From positions 1 through 5,366 of the forward strand of contig JAEWJV010000280.1 of the NCBI GenBank assembly GCA_023386395.1: a stretch of DNA of 5,366 nt. Reading direction: 5' to 3'. The position numbers and the translations under genes are program-made. The DNA is from Bacteroidota bacterium (GTDB lineage Bacteria; Bacteroidota; Bacteroidia; Chitinophagales; Chitinophagaceae). Numbering within the stretch: position 1 is the first letter of the stretch; each line of letters opens with the position of its first letter. The notes under the pieces were generated by a model. It was not told where the DNA came from. It was given only the letters and a program-made list of their open reading frames with translations, and made no database searches. This document shows positions 1 through 5,366 of this stretch, one piece after another.

Positions 1-591
1 CTTGCCAGCTACAACAATAATGATGGTACACCCATTGCTAAAAGAATACAGAAGCTACTTAAATGGTGGCGCAACCGCAATAACAGTATAACCTTAAACT
101 GGCAGCAAACTTCAACCAGCAACACCGGCAGTTTTTGCAGAGTGCAACGTGCCGCTGCTCACAATACCATTCAAAATACAGACACATGGGTTAACATAGG
201 CAGAGTTAACAGCAGTTCAGCAACAAATAGTCAAACACAATCCTTTACTGACAATAACCCTTTGCCCGGTACTAACTATTATCGCGTACAGCAAGTAGAA
301 TCATCAGGCAACATAGAAACAACCAATGTCGTTGCTGTAATCATTAATGAAGCATCAGCTATATCCATTTCTCCGAACCCTGCACAGGATGTGTTGTACA
401 TAAAAGGATTGGATGTATCCTCCAGCTATAGTTTGCAGGTATCAAACAGGCAGGGCAATATTTTGGTAAAAGCAACGGTTAAACAGTCATCATTATATAA
501 ACTGAATATACAGCGCCTGCCAAAAGGTGTGTATTATCTTAAGCTTGTATCAGGTATTCATACAACGGACCTGAAGTTTGTGAAAGAGTAA
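1..591 (+). CDS. T9SS-sorted secreted protein, C-terminal fragment (5' end outside window)
   Basis: The reading frame is open from the first base to tandem TAA stops at 589-594, giving the last 196 residues of a larger protein. Residues about 27-115 look like a fibronectin-type-III-like beta domain of the kind that precedes T9SS tails (NNSITLNWQQ, FTDNNPLPGTNYYRVQQV, then NVVAV). Residues about 119-196 match a type A T9SS sorting domain: SPNPAQDVLYI at 124-134, a middle beta region, then LPKGVYYLKL and a closing LKFVKE. In this family the tail directs export across the outer membrane and is then removed, leaving the cargo secreted or surface-anchored. The cargo domain lies upstream of the window, so the activity is unknown. 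Residues 13-24 (AKRIQKLLKWWR) are oddly basic for this position, where related proteins usually have a PLPVKL-type strand; a pair of compensating frameshifts may explain this. The sorting domain is confident; the domain name upstream of it is inferred. Confidence 0.88.
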   Translation, partial: LASYNNNDGTPIAKRIQKLLKWWRNRNNSITLNWQQTSTSNTGSFCRVQRAAAHNTIQNTDTWVNIGRVNSSSATNSQTQSFTDNNPLPGTNYYRVQQVESSGNIETTNVVAVIINEASAISISPNPAQDVLYIKGLDVSSSYSLQVSNRQGNILVKATVKQSSLYKLNIQRLPKGVYYLKLVSGIHTTDLKFVKE

Positions 592-595
592 TAAA

Positions 596-653
596 GCCAT
601 TATTCGCTTTCAAATATTTAACATAGAAAACCGAGCCATTATTGTTTTTCAAA
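596..653. repeat. Imperfect 19-base direct repeat
   Basis: GCCATTATTCGCTTTCAAA at 596-614 recurs as GCCATTATTGTTTTTCAAA at 635-653. They match at 16 of 19 positions, and the mismatches are three adjacent bases in the middle. The copies start 39 bases apart, just after the T9SS gene. They could be a local duplication or a pair of protein-binding sites; nothing else in the sequence decides between these. Confidence 0.45.
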
Positions 654-682
654 CAGAGAATTCTTTCTTCTTAATCTAAACT

Positions 683-726
683 CTGTAAAGCTTTGTAACG
701 ATAAATGATGCCACAAAGCTTTACAG
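683..726. terminator. Perfect 14-bp inverted repeat, probable transcription terminator
   Basis: CTGTAAAGCTTTGT (683-696) is exactly complementary to ACAAAGCTTTACAG (713-726), with a 16-base loop. It lies about 90 bases after the stop of the T9SS gene and before a gap leading to a separate gene, as expected for a transcription end. The stem has 5 G/C pairs in 14, and only a weak T-containing stretch (TTCTTAAAATT) follows, so a strong intrinsic terminator is not certain. A dyad operator is the alternative. Confidence 0.5.
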
Positions 727-800
727 TTCTTAAAATTATAAAAGTACCAGTCACATACTTATTTCTCCCACATTCATAGCAATGTTTTTAAAACCAGCAT

Positions 801-830
801 AATATTGGTAAGCTCCTATACTCCAATATT
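801..830. repeat. 8-bp perfect inverted repeat
   Basis: AATATTGG (801-808) pairs with CCAATATT (823-830) across a 14-base loop, about 105 bases before the lipoprotein start. The position and symmetry would suit an operator for a dimeric regulator of the 935-3217 gene group, possibly the Crp-like protein it encodes. In AT-rich DNA such a short dyad may also be chance. Confidence 0.3.
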
Positions 831-934
831 CGGTATCTAACATAATAAATGTGTTTCAATTCTTAGCGAAGTGATACCATAACTGTCAATCGGTTTAATG
901 CCTTTGACCTTTTGTTAATATTAATACCAGTTAG

Positions 935-2242
935 ATGAAAAACCTAATCCTCTTTTTAGCGTTAGCAGGCATCATAGCGTCCTGCACAAAGCAAGAACTG
1001 GCAATTCATAATCAGGAAGATGCCCAGGCTGAACAATCTCACCATTTGGCCAGAATTAAACAGTATTTAAAGGATAGTTTAAGCGCGCAGGATTTTGCGG
1101 CAATTGACTTTAATAAAATGTATTTAAACAGTGACTCTGTTTCAGGCAATTATTTTATCAGGCTTGGATTCGATAAAAAGAATATATCGCAAGATTTTAT
1201 TCTTCTAAAAACGACTAATGCCGGTGATATTATAAAGGCGAAAATTATATATGTGCAATGGGACGGCAGTATGAATTCGCCGGCAAATAATATGAGAGTT
1301 AAAAGCAGCTCATTAAACCGAAAAAAAATTACTTATATCAGGAATCGCAATCATAGGAGCTATAGCAGCAATCAAAGTGCAATTGCAACTTCAGGAGATA
1401 TTAGCTCGATGATGGAAGAAGAAGCGCCTGCAGGCGAGCAGACACTACCAGATGTTGTTGTGGTTGGTTATACTGATTATAACCCTGTCCCCACTTACTG
1501 GTACTTTTATGATGGGATGTTAGGTCTGAATAGTGGCGGTATCGGAACTTCCTACACATACGGAGCATCCGACCCTGTCGGTGGTGGCAGCAGTTCAATC
1601 CCAACCATGCAACTTGATTATGAATTTGCAGAAAACGCTAAAGCCATAGATGTAAAAAAGTATCTTGATTGTTTTGGTTCCGTACAGGAAACGGATGCTA
1701 CTTATACAATTACAATCGCAACCGATATTCCCGTGGATGGTGACCCTTCAAGGTTCTTTAATTGGTCAAATGCCACGCCAGGGCATACTTATATAGAGCT
1801 TTATAAGAATAGTAATGCAGGGTTAATACAGCAAAACATAGGCTTCTATCCCAACACCGGGTGGAAATCAATTAATGATTATTTCGTCCCGCCCAAGATG
1901 GTTGATAATGCAAATCATGAGTACAATGCACGATATACAATTTCAGTGAGTAATACACAATTTCAGGCCGCATTAAATGCTGTGCAAACCTATAGCAGCT
2001 ATAATTACAATATTGCTACCTTCAATTGTACAGATTTTGCATTGGAAATTTTTAATGCAGCAGGGGGAGATTTATATATACCTAAATATCAAATACCCGG
2101 TTACCCTAACGGAACCATAGGCAGTAATACGCCGCAGGGCTTGTATATGGAGTTAAATCAGATGGCTTCCGAAGGCGTTTCCGGTGTGGAAATGCCAGGC
2201 GTAAAAGGTTATGGTGGAACCAGTCACGGCCCATGTAATTAA
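935..2242 (+). CDS. Lipoprotein with LPDVVVV linker and putative permuted papain-like C-terminal domain
   Basis: The 435-aa protein starts with a lipoprotein signal peptide: basic MKN, a hydrophobic core, then lipobox IIASC with Cys17 as the lipidation site. This predicts anchoring in the inner or outer membrane. Residues 35-110 form a mixed domain of unknown type, and 111-170 is a Ser/Asn-rich, low-complexity stretch. LPDVVVVGY (171-179) is a motif seen as a linker before effector-like domains in many Bacteroidetes surface proteins. A Gly/Ser-rich spacer (194-221) leads to a conserved-looking C-terminal domain (about 226-435) containing IDVKKYLDCF, PGHTYIEL with His284, NIGFYPNTGW, FNCTDFAL with Cys365, TPQGLY and a terminal SHGPCN. 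His before Cys in GH(T)x(I) and NCTxFA contexts is the order found in circularly permuted NlpC/P60 or LRAT-like thiol enzymes, so a peptidase, amidase or acyltransferase is possible. I recall similar C-terminal domains in other Bacteroidetes hypothetical proteins, but the activity is inference. It leads a tight group with the two following genes. Confidence 0.85.
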   Translation: MKNLILFLALAGIIASCTKQELAIHNQEDAQAEQSHHLARIKQYLKDSLSAQDFAAIDFNKMYLNSDSVSGNYFIRLGFDKKNISQDFILLKTTNAGDIIKAKIIYVQWDGSMNSPANNMRVKSSSLNRKKITYIRNRNHRSYSSNQSAIATSGDISSMMEEEAPAGEQTLPDVVVVGYTDYNPVPTYWYFYDGMLGLNSGGIGTSYTYGASDPVGGGSSSIPTMQLDYEFAENAKAIDVKKYLDCFGSVQETDATYTITIATDIPVDGDPSRFFNWSNATPGHTYIELYKNSNAGLIQQNIGFYPNTGWKSINDYFVPPKMVDNANHEYNARYTISVSNTQFQAALNAVQTYSSYNYNIATFNCTDFALEIFNAAGGDLYIPKYQIPGYPNGTIGSNTPQGLYMELNQMASEGVSGVEMPGVKGYGGTSHGPCN

Positions 2243-2260
2243 ATCACTAAAAGCTGGTAT

Positions 2261-2641
2261 ATGAAACTTATGCAATTATTATCCCATCCCGTCATACAGA
2301 TTATAAGCTTTTGCATTATCATTGTTGGTAGCGCTAACTTCGGTGGGCCTTATTGTTTCTTCCTCTATAATGCAGTGCAGGAAGGCTACATCTATGCTAT
2401 CATCGGTATAGCAGGCATTGTGATTACAATAGCGAGCATTATCGGTAAAGAAAACGCAATAACTATACAATTTATCGGCGCTACACTAATGGTTATTTCT
2501 CTTTTAGTATTCTTTTTTTCTTCGGAGCATTTTATGAATATGTATGCATTCACAGATGTATTGCCACTGCTTACCTTATTCTTATTTATTGCGATCACAG
2601 CGTTAATAATAATAAAGTTTTTGAGAAGATATAAATTCTGA
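2261..2641 (+). CDS. Small four-helix integral membrane protein of unknown function
   Basis: This 126-aa protein begins 18 bases after the lipoprotein stop and ends 6 bases before the Crp-like gene, so it is probably cotranscribed with both. It has four hydrophobic segments at about residues 11-26, 42-62, 68-87 and 101-119, and a basic C-terminal end (KFLRRYKF) that would favour a cytoplasmic C-terminus. Between helices 1 and 2 lies a loop with NFGGPYCFFLYNAVQEGY, which looks conserved in style, but I cannot assign it to a named family. There is no signal peptide separate from helix 1 and no catalytic motif. Its place directly behind a possible secreted or surface enzyme makes an immunity, anchoring or export-helper role conceivable, but nothing in the sequence proves this. 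A start at Met4 (2270) is equally possible. Confidence 0.75.
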   Translation: MKLMQLLSHPVIQIISFCIIIVGSANFGGPYCFFLYNAVQEGYIYAIIGIAGIVITIASIIGKENAITIQFIGATLMVISLLVFFFSSEHFMNMYAFTDVLPLLTLFLFIAITALIIIKFLRRYKF

Positions 2642-2647
2642 CACTAT

Positions 2648-3217
2648 ATGCTGGAGCTATTAAAATTTTTAAATAATATCTATTCAATAAAACCGGAAAC
2701 GCAACAACATTTAAGCAAGGTACTGCGTAAAAGACAGTTGCGTAAGAACCAGGTATGGCTACAGCAAGATGCCGTATGCGATAAGATTGCTTTTATTGAA
2801 AACGGCCTGCTTAAAGTATATTTTGAATCCGGTGCTAAAGAAGTATGCTTATGGTATAACAAGGAAAACGAAGTAATTATTTCAGCAAAAAGCTTCTTTA
2901 CACAAACGCCCAGCATGCTTGCAATACGTTCAGTTACACCGGCAACTCTATATTATATTTATTATGCAGAATTACAGGAGTTGTATAATACACATCTGGA
3001 GTTCAATATTAATGGCCGGAAAATATTGGAACACTATTACAGCTTATCAGAACAACATGTGTCTTTATTACTGCAACCTGCAAAAAAACGTTACTTACTG
3101 CTTACACAACTTTACCCTTGGATGCTCACCGATAAACGAATTACAGACAGCATGCTGGCCTCCTATTTAGGAATGACCCGGGCGTCTTTTTATGCCTTCA
3201 AAAAAGATGCTGCCTGA
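2648..3217 (+). CDS. Crp/Fnr family transcriptional regulator
   Basis: The 189-aa length and layout fit the Bacteroidetes branch of Crp/Fnr regulators. Residues about 15-110 form the cyclic-nucleotide-binding-like beta barrel (KNQVWLQQDAVCDKIAFIENGLLKVYF, interrupted here only by its own strands). A long dimerisation helix follows at about 115-145, and then a C-terminal winged helix-turn-helix at about 147-187 with KKRYLLLTQLYPWML and ITDSMLASYLGMTRASFYAF. The classical phosphate-binding-cassette Arg-Ser pair of E. coli Crp is not evident, as is usual in this branch, so the ligand is unknown and need not be cAMP. The FNR iron-sulfur cysteine cluster is also absent. The gene starts 6 bases after the membrane protein stop, which suggests cotranscription and possible autoregulation of the group. 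It lies just upstream of the transfer genes and might also act on them; this is inferred from position only. Confidence 0.87.
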   Translation: MLELLKFLNNIYSIKPETQQHLSKVLRKRQLRKNQVWLQQDAVCDKIAFIENGLLKVYFESGAKEVCLWYNKENEVIISAKSFFTQTPSMLAIRSVTPATLYYIYYAELQELYNTHLEFNINGRKILEHYYSLSEQHVSLLLQPAKKRYLLLTQLYPWMLTDKRITDSMLASYLGMTRASFYAFKKDAA

Positions 3218-3230
3218 TGCCGTAAATTAT

Positions 3231-3297
3231 TTGACAAAGAATCTTTATTCCTGTCAGATTTTATACATAATACCCCTTCACTGCTGTTGTAGTTTTA
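3231..3297 (+). promoter_or_regulatory. Possible promoter/operator region ahead of the transfer genes
   Basis: The 124-base gap 3218-3341 separates the regulator from the transfer module. It contains TTGACA at 3231-3236, the odd palindrome AAAGAATCTTT at 3236-3246, a TGACA/TGTCA pair that flanks it (3232-3236 and 3252-3256), and TAGTTTTA at 3290-3297, one base from the Bacteroidetes -7 box TAnnTTTG. No properly spaced -33/-7 pair is seen, so this marks a likely regulatory zone and not a defined promoter. Confidence 0.2.
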
Positions 3298-3341
3298 CAT
3301 CATTGAAGCAACAAGATTTGTGAACCCGAAAATGAAGTGTT

Positions 3342-3776
3342 ATGCTGGTCTATCTTCCATTCATGCATTACCTTGCCGGCAGTATTGTTGTGTTGGCGTT
3401 GTATTATATCACTGTATGGCTCTTGTATTTTAAAAAGAAGCCTGCAGCGCGAACATCAACACATCAACAAATAAATTTGTTTGCTGAGCCAGAAGCAAAA
3501 AACAATGTAGACATACCTGCGAATACTGATTTTTCACCGGCAGTATATGATCTCGTGGATGAGCTTAATGCGTTGTTCTTGCAATCAGCGGCTGAAGGCA
3601 TTGTTAAAAACTCACTAAGAACATGTATTCATAAATTGCTGCAAAAGCACGAATCCTTGAAACGTTCTCCCTTTCAACCTGCTATCATGAACCTTATTGC
3701 TGTTGAAGCAGAAAATAAATGCAACATACATTTTGATGCAGAAGAACTCGTTGCATTATGGAACCCGCCATCGTGA
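3342..3776 (+). CDS. Single-pass membrane protein at the head of the conjugative transfer genes
   Basis: The 144-aa protein has one membrane helix at about residues 9-30, then a basic stop (KKKPAAR) that places the rest in the cytoplasm. A variable linker follows (34-65), and then a helical domain (66-144) with YDLVDELNALF, LRTCIHKLLQKHESLKRSPFQ (seen as two helices), NLIAVEAE and a closing DAEELVALW. I recall proteins of this design directly upstream of the DUF4134 (TraE) gene in Pedobacter/Chitinophaga-type conjugative elements, usually annotated as hypothetical. It has no Walker, relaxase or pilin motif. The role is unknown; a helper at the inner-membrane channel is the simplest guess from position. 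The start at 3342 is the first in-frame ATG that leaves the whole helix intact, with Met8 as an alternative. A 115-base gap with a stem-loop separates it from traE. Confidence 0.72.
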   Translation: MLVYLPFMHYLAGSIVVLALYYITVWLLYFKKKPAARTSTHQQINLFAEPEAKNNVDIPANTDFSPAVYDLVDELNALFLQSAAEGIVKNSLRTCIHKLLQKHESLKRSPFQPAIMNLIAVEAENKCNIHFDAEELVALWNPPS

Positions 3777-3799
3777 TTTTTTTCATTAGACAAATAATT

Positions 3800-3857
3800 A
3801 CTCCGCATACAGAGCGTAGGAAAAACAAGTGCTGCAGGGAAACGTGTGCGGAGTTTT
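3800..3857 (+). terminator. Stem-loop with trailing T run between the 144-aa gene and traE
   Basis: ACTCCGCATAC (3800-3810) pairs with GTGTGCGGAGT (3844-3854) over 11 bp with one T-G wobble, leaving a 33-base loop. Four T residues (3854-3857) follow the 3' arm at once. This is the form of an intrinsic terminator, but it lies inside what looks like a transfer operon, 35 bases before the traE start, so it might instead act as an attenuator or an mRNA processing/stability element. The long loop lowers confidence in strong termination. Confidence 0.45.
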
Positions 3858-3891
3858 CAATCATTCATTTAACCATTATAAAAAGTGAAGT

Positions 3892-4209
3892 ATGAAAATG
3901 TGCAAGAGAGATTATATAGTAATGTTATGCATTGCTGCCATGTGCCTTCAAATACGTGTCCATGCGCAGACTGCCGATGGCAACGCGGGTATAGCGGAAG
4001 CAACCAACCAAGTAAGAAGCTATTTCGATACAGGCTGCAACCTGATGTATGCCATTGGTGCCATACTCGGATTAGTGGGCGCTATTAAAGTCTATCAAAA
4101 GTGGAGCAACGGCCACCCGGATGTGGGCAGCACCGCGGCCGCCTGGTTTGGGTCTTGCGTATTCCTGGTGGTAGTAGCCACCGTATTAAAAAGTTTCTTC
4201 GGACTATAG
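3892..4209 (+). CDS. traE: Conjugative transposon protein TraE (DUF4134), pilin-like
   Basis: The 105-aa protein fits the DUF4134/TraE family of Bacteroidetes conjugative transposons such as CTnDOT. Residues 1-25 form a signal peptide with a likely cut after VHA, leaving a mature protein of about 80 residues starting QTADG. Two membrane helices lie at about 50-67 and 83-101, joined by a short loop with the family-typical KWSNGHPDVG. Size, signal peptide and two helices resemble VirB2-type pilins, so a pilus or channel subunit in the inner membrane is the accepted inference. The start at 3892 (MKMC) is chosen for its basic N-region, with Met3 as an alternative. The gene is followed 58 bases later by traF, the standard order. 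Its local GC is clearly higher than in the 2261-2641 gene. Confidence 0.93.
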   Translation: MKMCKRDYIVMLCIAAMCLQIRVHAQTADGNAGIAEATNQVRSYFDTGCNLMYAIGAILGLVGAIKVYQKWSNGHPDVGSTAAAWFGSCVFLVVVATVLKSFFGL

Positions 4210-4267
4210 ATTTCACCGTCCGCAGATGTTGGTAGCTTCTCTAAAGGAGAACGAAAATAAAATCTTT

Positions 4268-4591
4268 ATGAACACGATCTATCCCATTAACAAAGGCGTT
4301 AACCGCGGCGTGGAATTCAAAGGCCTGCGCGCACAATATATCTGGTATCTCGGTGGCGGATTGGTGGCTATCCTGGTATTGTTCGCTGTATTGTACATTA
4401 TAGGCATTAACTCCTATATATGTATCGCAGTGACTGTAACAGCAGGTGTTTTACTATTCGTGTATGTCTATAAGCTCAACAATAAATATGGGCAGTACGG
4501 CCTCATGCGCAAAGCAGCGCAAAAGAAGATTCCGAAAGCCGTAAGGTGTAATGACAGAAAAAGATTGATGTATGGAAAAATGGTTGCATGA
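4268..4591 (+). CDS. traF: Conjugative transposon protein TraF (DUF4133)
   Basis: The 107-aa form starts MNTIYPINKGVNRGVEFKGL, which matches the N-terminus typical of DUF4133/TraF proteins (YPINKG...EFKGL...QY). The longer start at 4226 would add 14 polar residues that are not expected in the family, so 4268 is preferred. Two membrane helices lie at about residues 27-46 and 50-69, followed by KLNNKYGQYGLM and a basic tail, a typical TraF layout that resembles VirB3 of other type IV systems in size and position. An AAAGGAG run (4243-4249) precedes the start by 18 bases, too far for a normal Shine-Dalgarno site. The last 20 bases overlap the traG start, so translation of the two is probably coupled. 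The product is expected in the inner membrane beside the TraG ATPase. Confidence 0.93.
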   Translation: MNTIYPINKGVNRGVEFKGLRAQYIWYLGGGLVAILVLFAVLYIIGINSYICIAVTVTAGVLLFVYVYKLNNKYGQYGLMRKAAQKKIPKAVRCNDRKRLMYGKMVA

Positions 4592-5366
4592 ACATATACC
4601 GGCGACACGGGTGGAGCATAACTGCATCCTGTCAGGCAATGGTGATATTACAGGCGTATTTAAAGCAGTATATCCAGAAGGGCTGACACGTTCCAACGAA
4701 GAATATGAAGCCTTAAATCAGGGGCGCATAAAAGCTATCCGGTCATTAGCCAATAACACCGTATTCTTACAACAGGATGTATTCAGGAAGCAAACTTTTA
4801 CAGCAACAGAAGATGACAACGATGGTTTCCTGCACCGGGCCAGCAACCGCTTTTACAGTGGCAGGGTTTATCTAAAACATTCGTGTTATATCAGCATCAC
4901 ACAAATGGCCAAAGACAGGAAGCCGACCACTTCTGCCCTCTCCTCTTTGCTGAAATCATCTATCGTTCCTGAACAAACCATATCTGTTCCTGCCCTGCAA
5001 TCATTTGAATCACAGCTCAGTCAGTTTGCCAGGCTGATGAAAGAGACAGGCGTTGCATTGAAACGATTAACGGATGCAGATTTAGCCAGTAGCAAACGTA
5101 AGGCAGGCTGGATTGAGCAGTACCTGTTTCAACTGCCTTCTGCAGAAAAGTTATTGATAAAGGATATTTCATTTGAAGGGAAAATAAAAGTGGGCGGCGA
5201 TACCTGCCAGTTTTTTACACTTTCAGAACCTGATAGCTTCCCTGCGTTTTGCGGTGCCAGGATCACGCAGGACGCCTACAGCACAGACAGGACAAGCTTT
5301 CCTGTTGGATACGCTTCATACTTAGGCATGCTGTTATTCACCGATCATATCTACAGCCAATATATC
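4572..5366 (+). CDS. traG: Conjugation ATPase TraG (VirB4-like), N-terminal 265 residues, runs off window
   Basis: An open frame runs from ATG 4572 to the window end without a stop. A TGA at 4566-4568 in the same frame makes 4572 the first possible start. The protein begins MEKWLHEHIPATRVEHNCIL and shows features of the N-terminal domain of Bacteroidetes TraG conjugation ATPases: NGDITGVFKAVYPEG (22-36), RFYSGRVYLKHSCYISIT (93-110), a long helical stretch (140-190), GGDTCQFFTLSEPDSFP (208-224) and LLFTDHIYSQYI (254-265). Full-length members are usually about 800 residues, with Walker A and B motifs far downstream, so the nucleotide-binding part lies outside this window. In the family it is the VirB4-like motor that powers substrate transfer and pilus assembly at the inner membrane. 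It follows traF with a 20-base overlap. It should not be confused with the coupling protein, which has the same letter in other systems. Confidence 0.9.
   Translation, partial: MEKWLHEHIPATRVEHNCILSGNGDITGVFKAVYPEGLTRSNEEYEALNQGRIKAIRSLANNTVFLQQDVFRKQTFTATEDDNDGFLHRASNRFYSGRVYLKHSCYISITQMAKDRKPTTSALSSLLKSSIVPEQTISVPALQSFESQLSQFARLMKETGVALKRLTDADLASSKRKAGWIEQYLFQLPSAEKLLIKDISFEGKIKVGGDTCQFFTLSEPDSFPAFCGARITQDAYSTDRTSFPVGYASYLGMLLFTDHIYSQYI

Larger units (their letters stand above)
592..934. other. 343-base gene-free gap between the T9SS gene and the lipoprotein gene
   Basis: I find no convincing coding frame here. The gap is AT-rich and holds an imperfect direct repeat (596-614 and 635-653), a perfect 14-bp inverted repeat (683-726) and an 8-bp inverted repeat (801-830). 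The promoter for the lipoprotein gene at 935 should lie in the second half, but no exact match to the Bacteroidetes -7 box TAnnTTTG is present. The two TTTG tetranucleotides near the gene (903-906 and 911-914) lack the upstream TA. No tRNA or other RNA gene was recognised. Confidence 0.7.

Noticed and set aside
1401..1604. Reverse-strand open frame within the lipoprotein gene
   Set aside because: It lies wholly inside a well-supported gene, has a Cys/Arg/Ser-rich composition without any domain, and is best explained as a shadow frame.
2279..2598. Two overlapping reverse-strand open frames within the membrane protein gene
   Set aside because: The forward frame gives four clean hydrophobic helices; the reverse frames show no coherent features.
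2680..3170. Reverse frame 2680-2916 and alternative forward frame 2919-3170 within the Crp-like gene
   Set aside because: Both overlap a gene with recognisable effector-binding and helix-turn-helix domains and have biased, featureless translations.
3313..3320. AAGATTTG as a Bacteroidetes -7 box for the 144-aa gene
   Set aside because: It lacks the T of TAnnTTTG and the nearest upstream TTG is too far away for a -33 element.
3332..3433. Short frame starting at ATG 3332 (MKCYAGLSS...)
   Set aside because: About 33 codons, overlapping the 144-aa gene in another frame, with no signal or domain.
3885..4088. Alternative forward frame over the start of traE
   Set aside because: Out of frame with the clear DUF4134 protein; its translation is Cys-rich and nonsensical.
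4226..4267. Upstream start of traF giving 14 extra residues
   Set aside because: The extra residues are polar and do not match the usual TraF N-terminus, which begins immediately before YPINKG.
4454..4696. Reverse frame across the traF-traG junction
   Set aside because: It is antisense to two well-recognised genes and has no domain.

Overview
The window looks like chromosomal or integrated-element DNA from a member of the Bacteroidota, most likely a Chitinophaga/Niastella-like or Pedobacter-like bacterium. Three things point there: a C-terminal sorting domain of the type IX secretion system (T9SS), lipoprotein and start-site style with mostly no clear Shine-Dalgarno sequence, and a Bacteroidetes-specific conjugation gene set of the TraE/TraF/TraG (DUF4134/DUF4133/TraG ATPase) kind. 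Every supported gene reads on the + strand. The lineage below phylum is inferred.

Left part (1-934). The window opens inside the 3' end of a secreted protein with a fibronectin-type-III-like segment and a type A T9SS sorting domain, stopping at 591. A 343-base gap follows. It holds a near-identical 19-base direct repeat, a perfect 14-bp inverted repeat that is probably a terminator, and a second 8-bp inverted repeat, but no gene.

Middle part (935-3217). Three genes are packed with gaps of 18 and 6 bases and probably form one transcription unit. They encode a 435-aa lipoprotein with an LPDVVVV linker and a C-terminal domain whose GHTY...NCTD motifs suggest a circularly permuted papain/NlpC-P60-like fold, a 126-aa four-helix membrane protein, and a 189-aa Crp/Fnr-type regulator. 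The lipoprotein is the least explained gene here. The tight linkage suggests a functional set, but no function has been shown.

Right part (3342-5366). This is the start of a conjugative-transposon transfer module. A 144-aa single-pass membrane protein of unknown role is followed by a stem-loop, then traE (pilin-like, two membrane helices, signal peptide), traF (two membrane helices) and the first 265 codons of traG, the VirB4-like conjugation ATPase, which runs off the window before its Walker motifs. traF and traG overlap by 20 bases, so they are translated as one operon. Together these genes would build part of a type IV secretion channel in the inner membrane. Local GC is visibly higher in traE than in the membrane-protein gene upstream. 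The window therefore probably spans cargo or flank on the left and conserved transfer backbone on the right. No integrase, tRNA, attachment site, CRISPR array or insertion sequence was seen.
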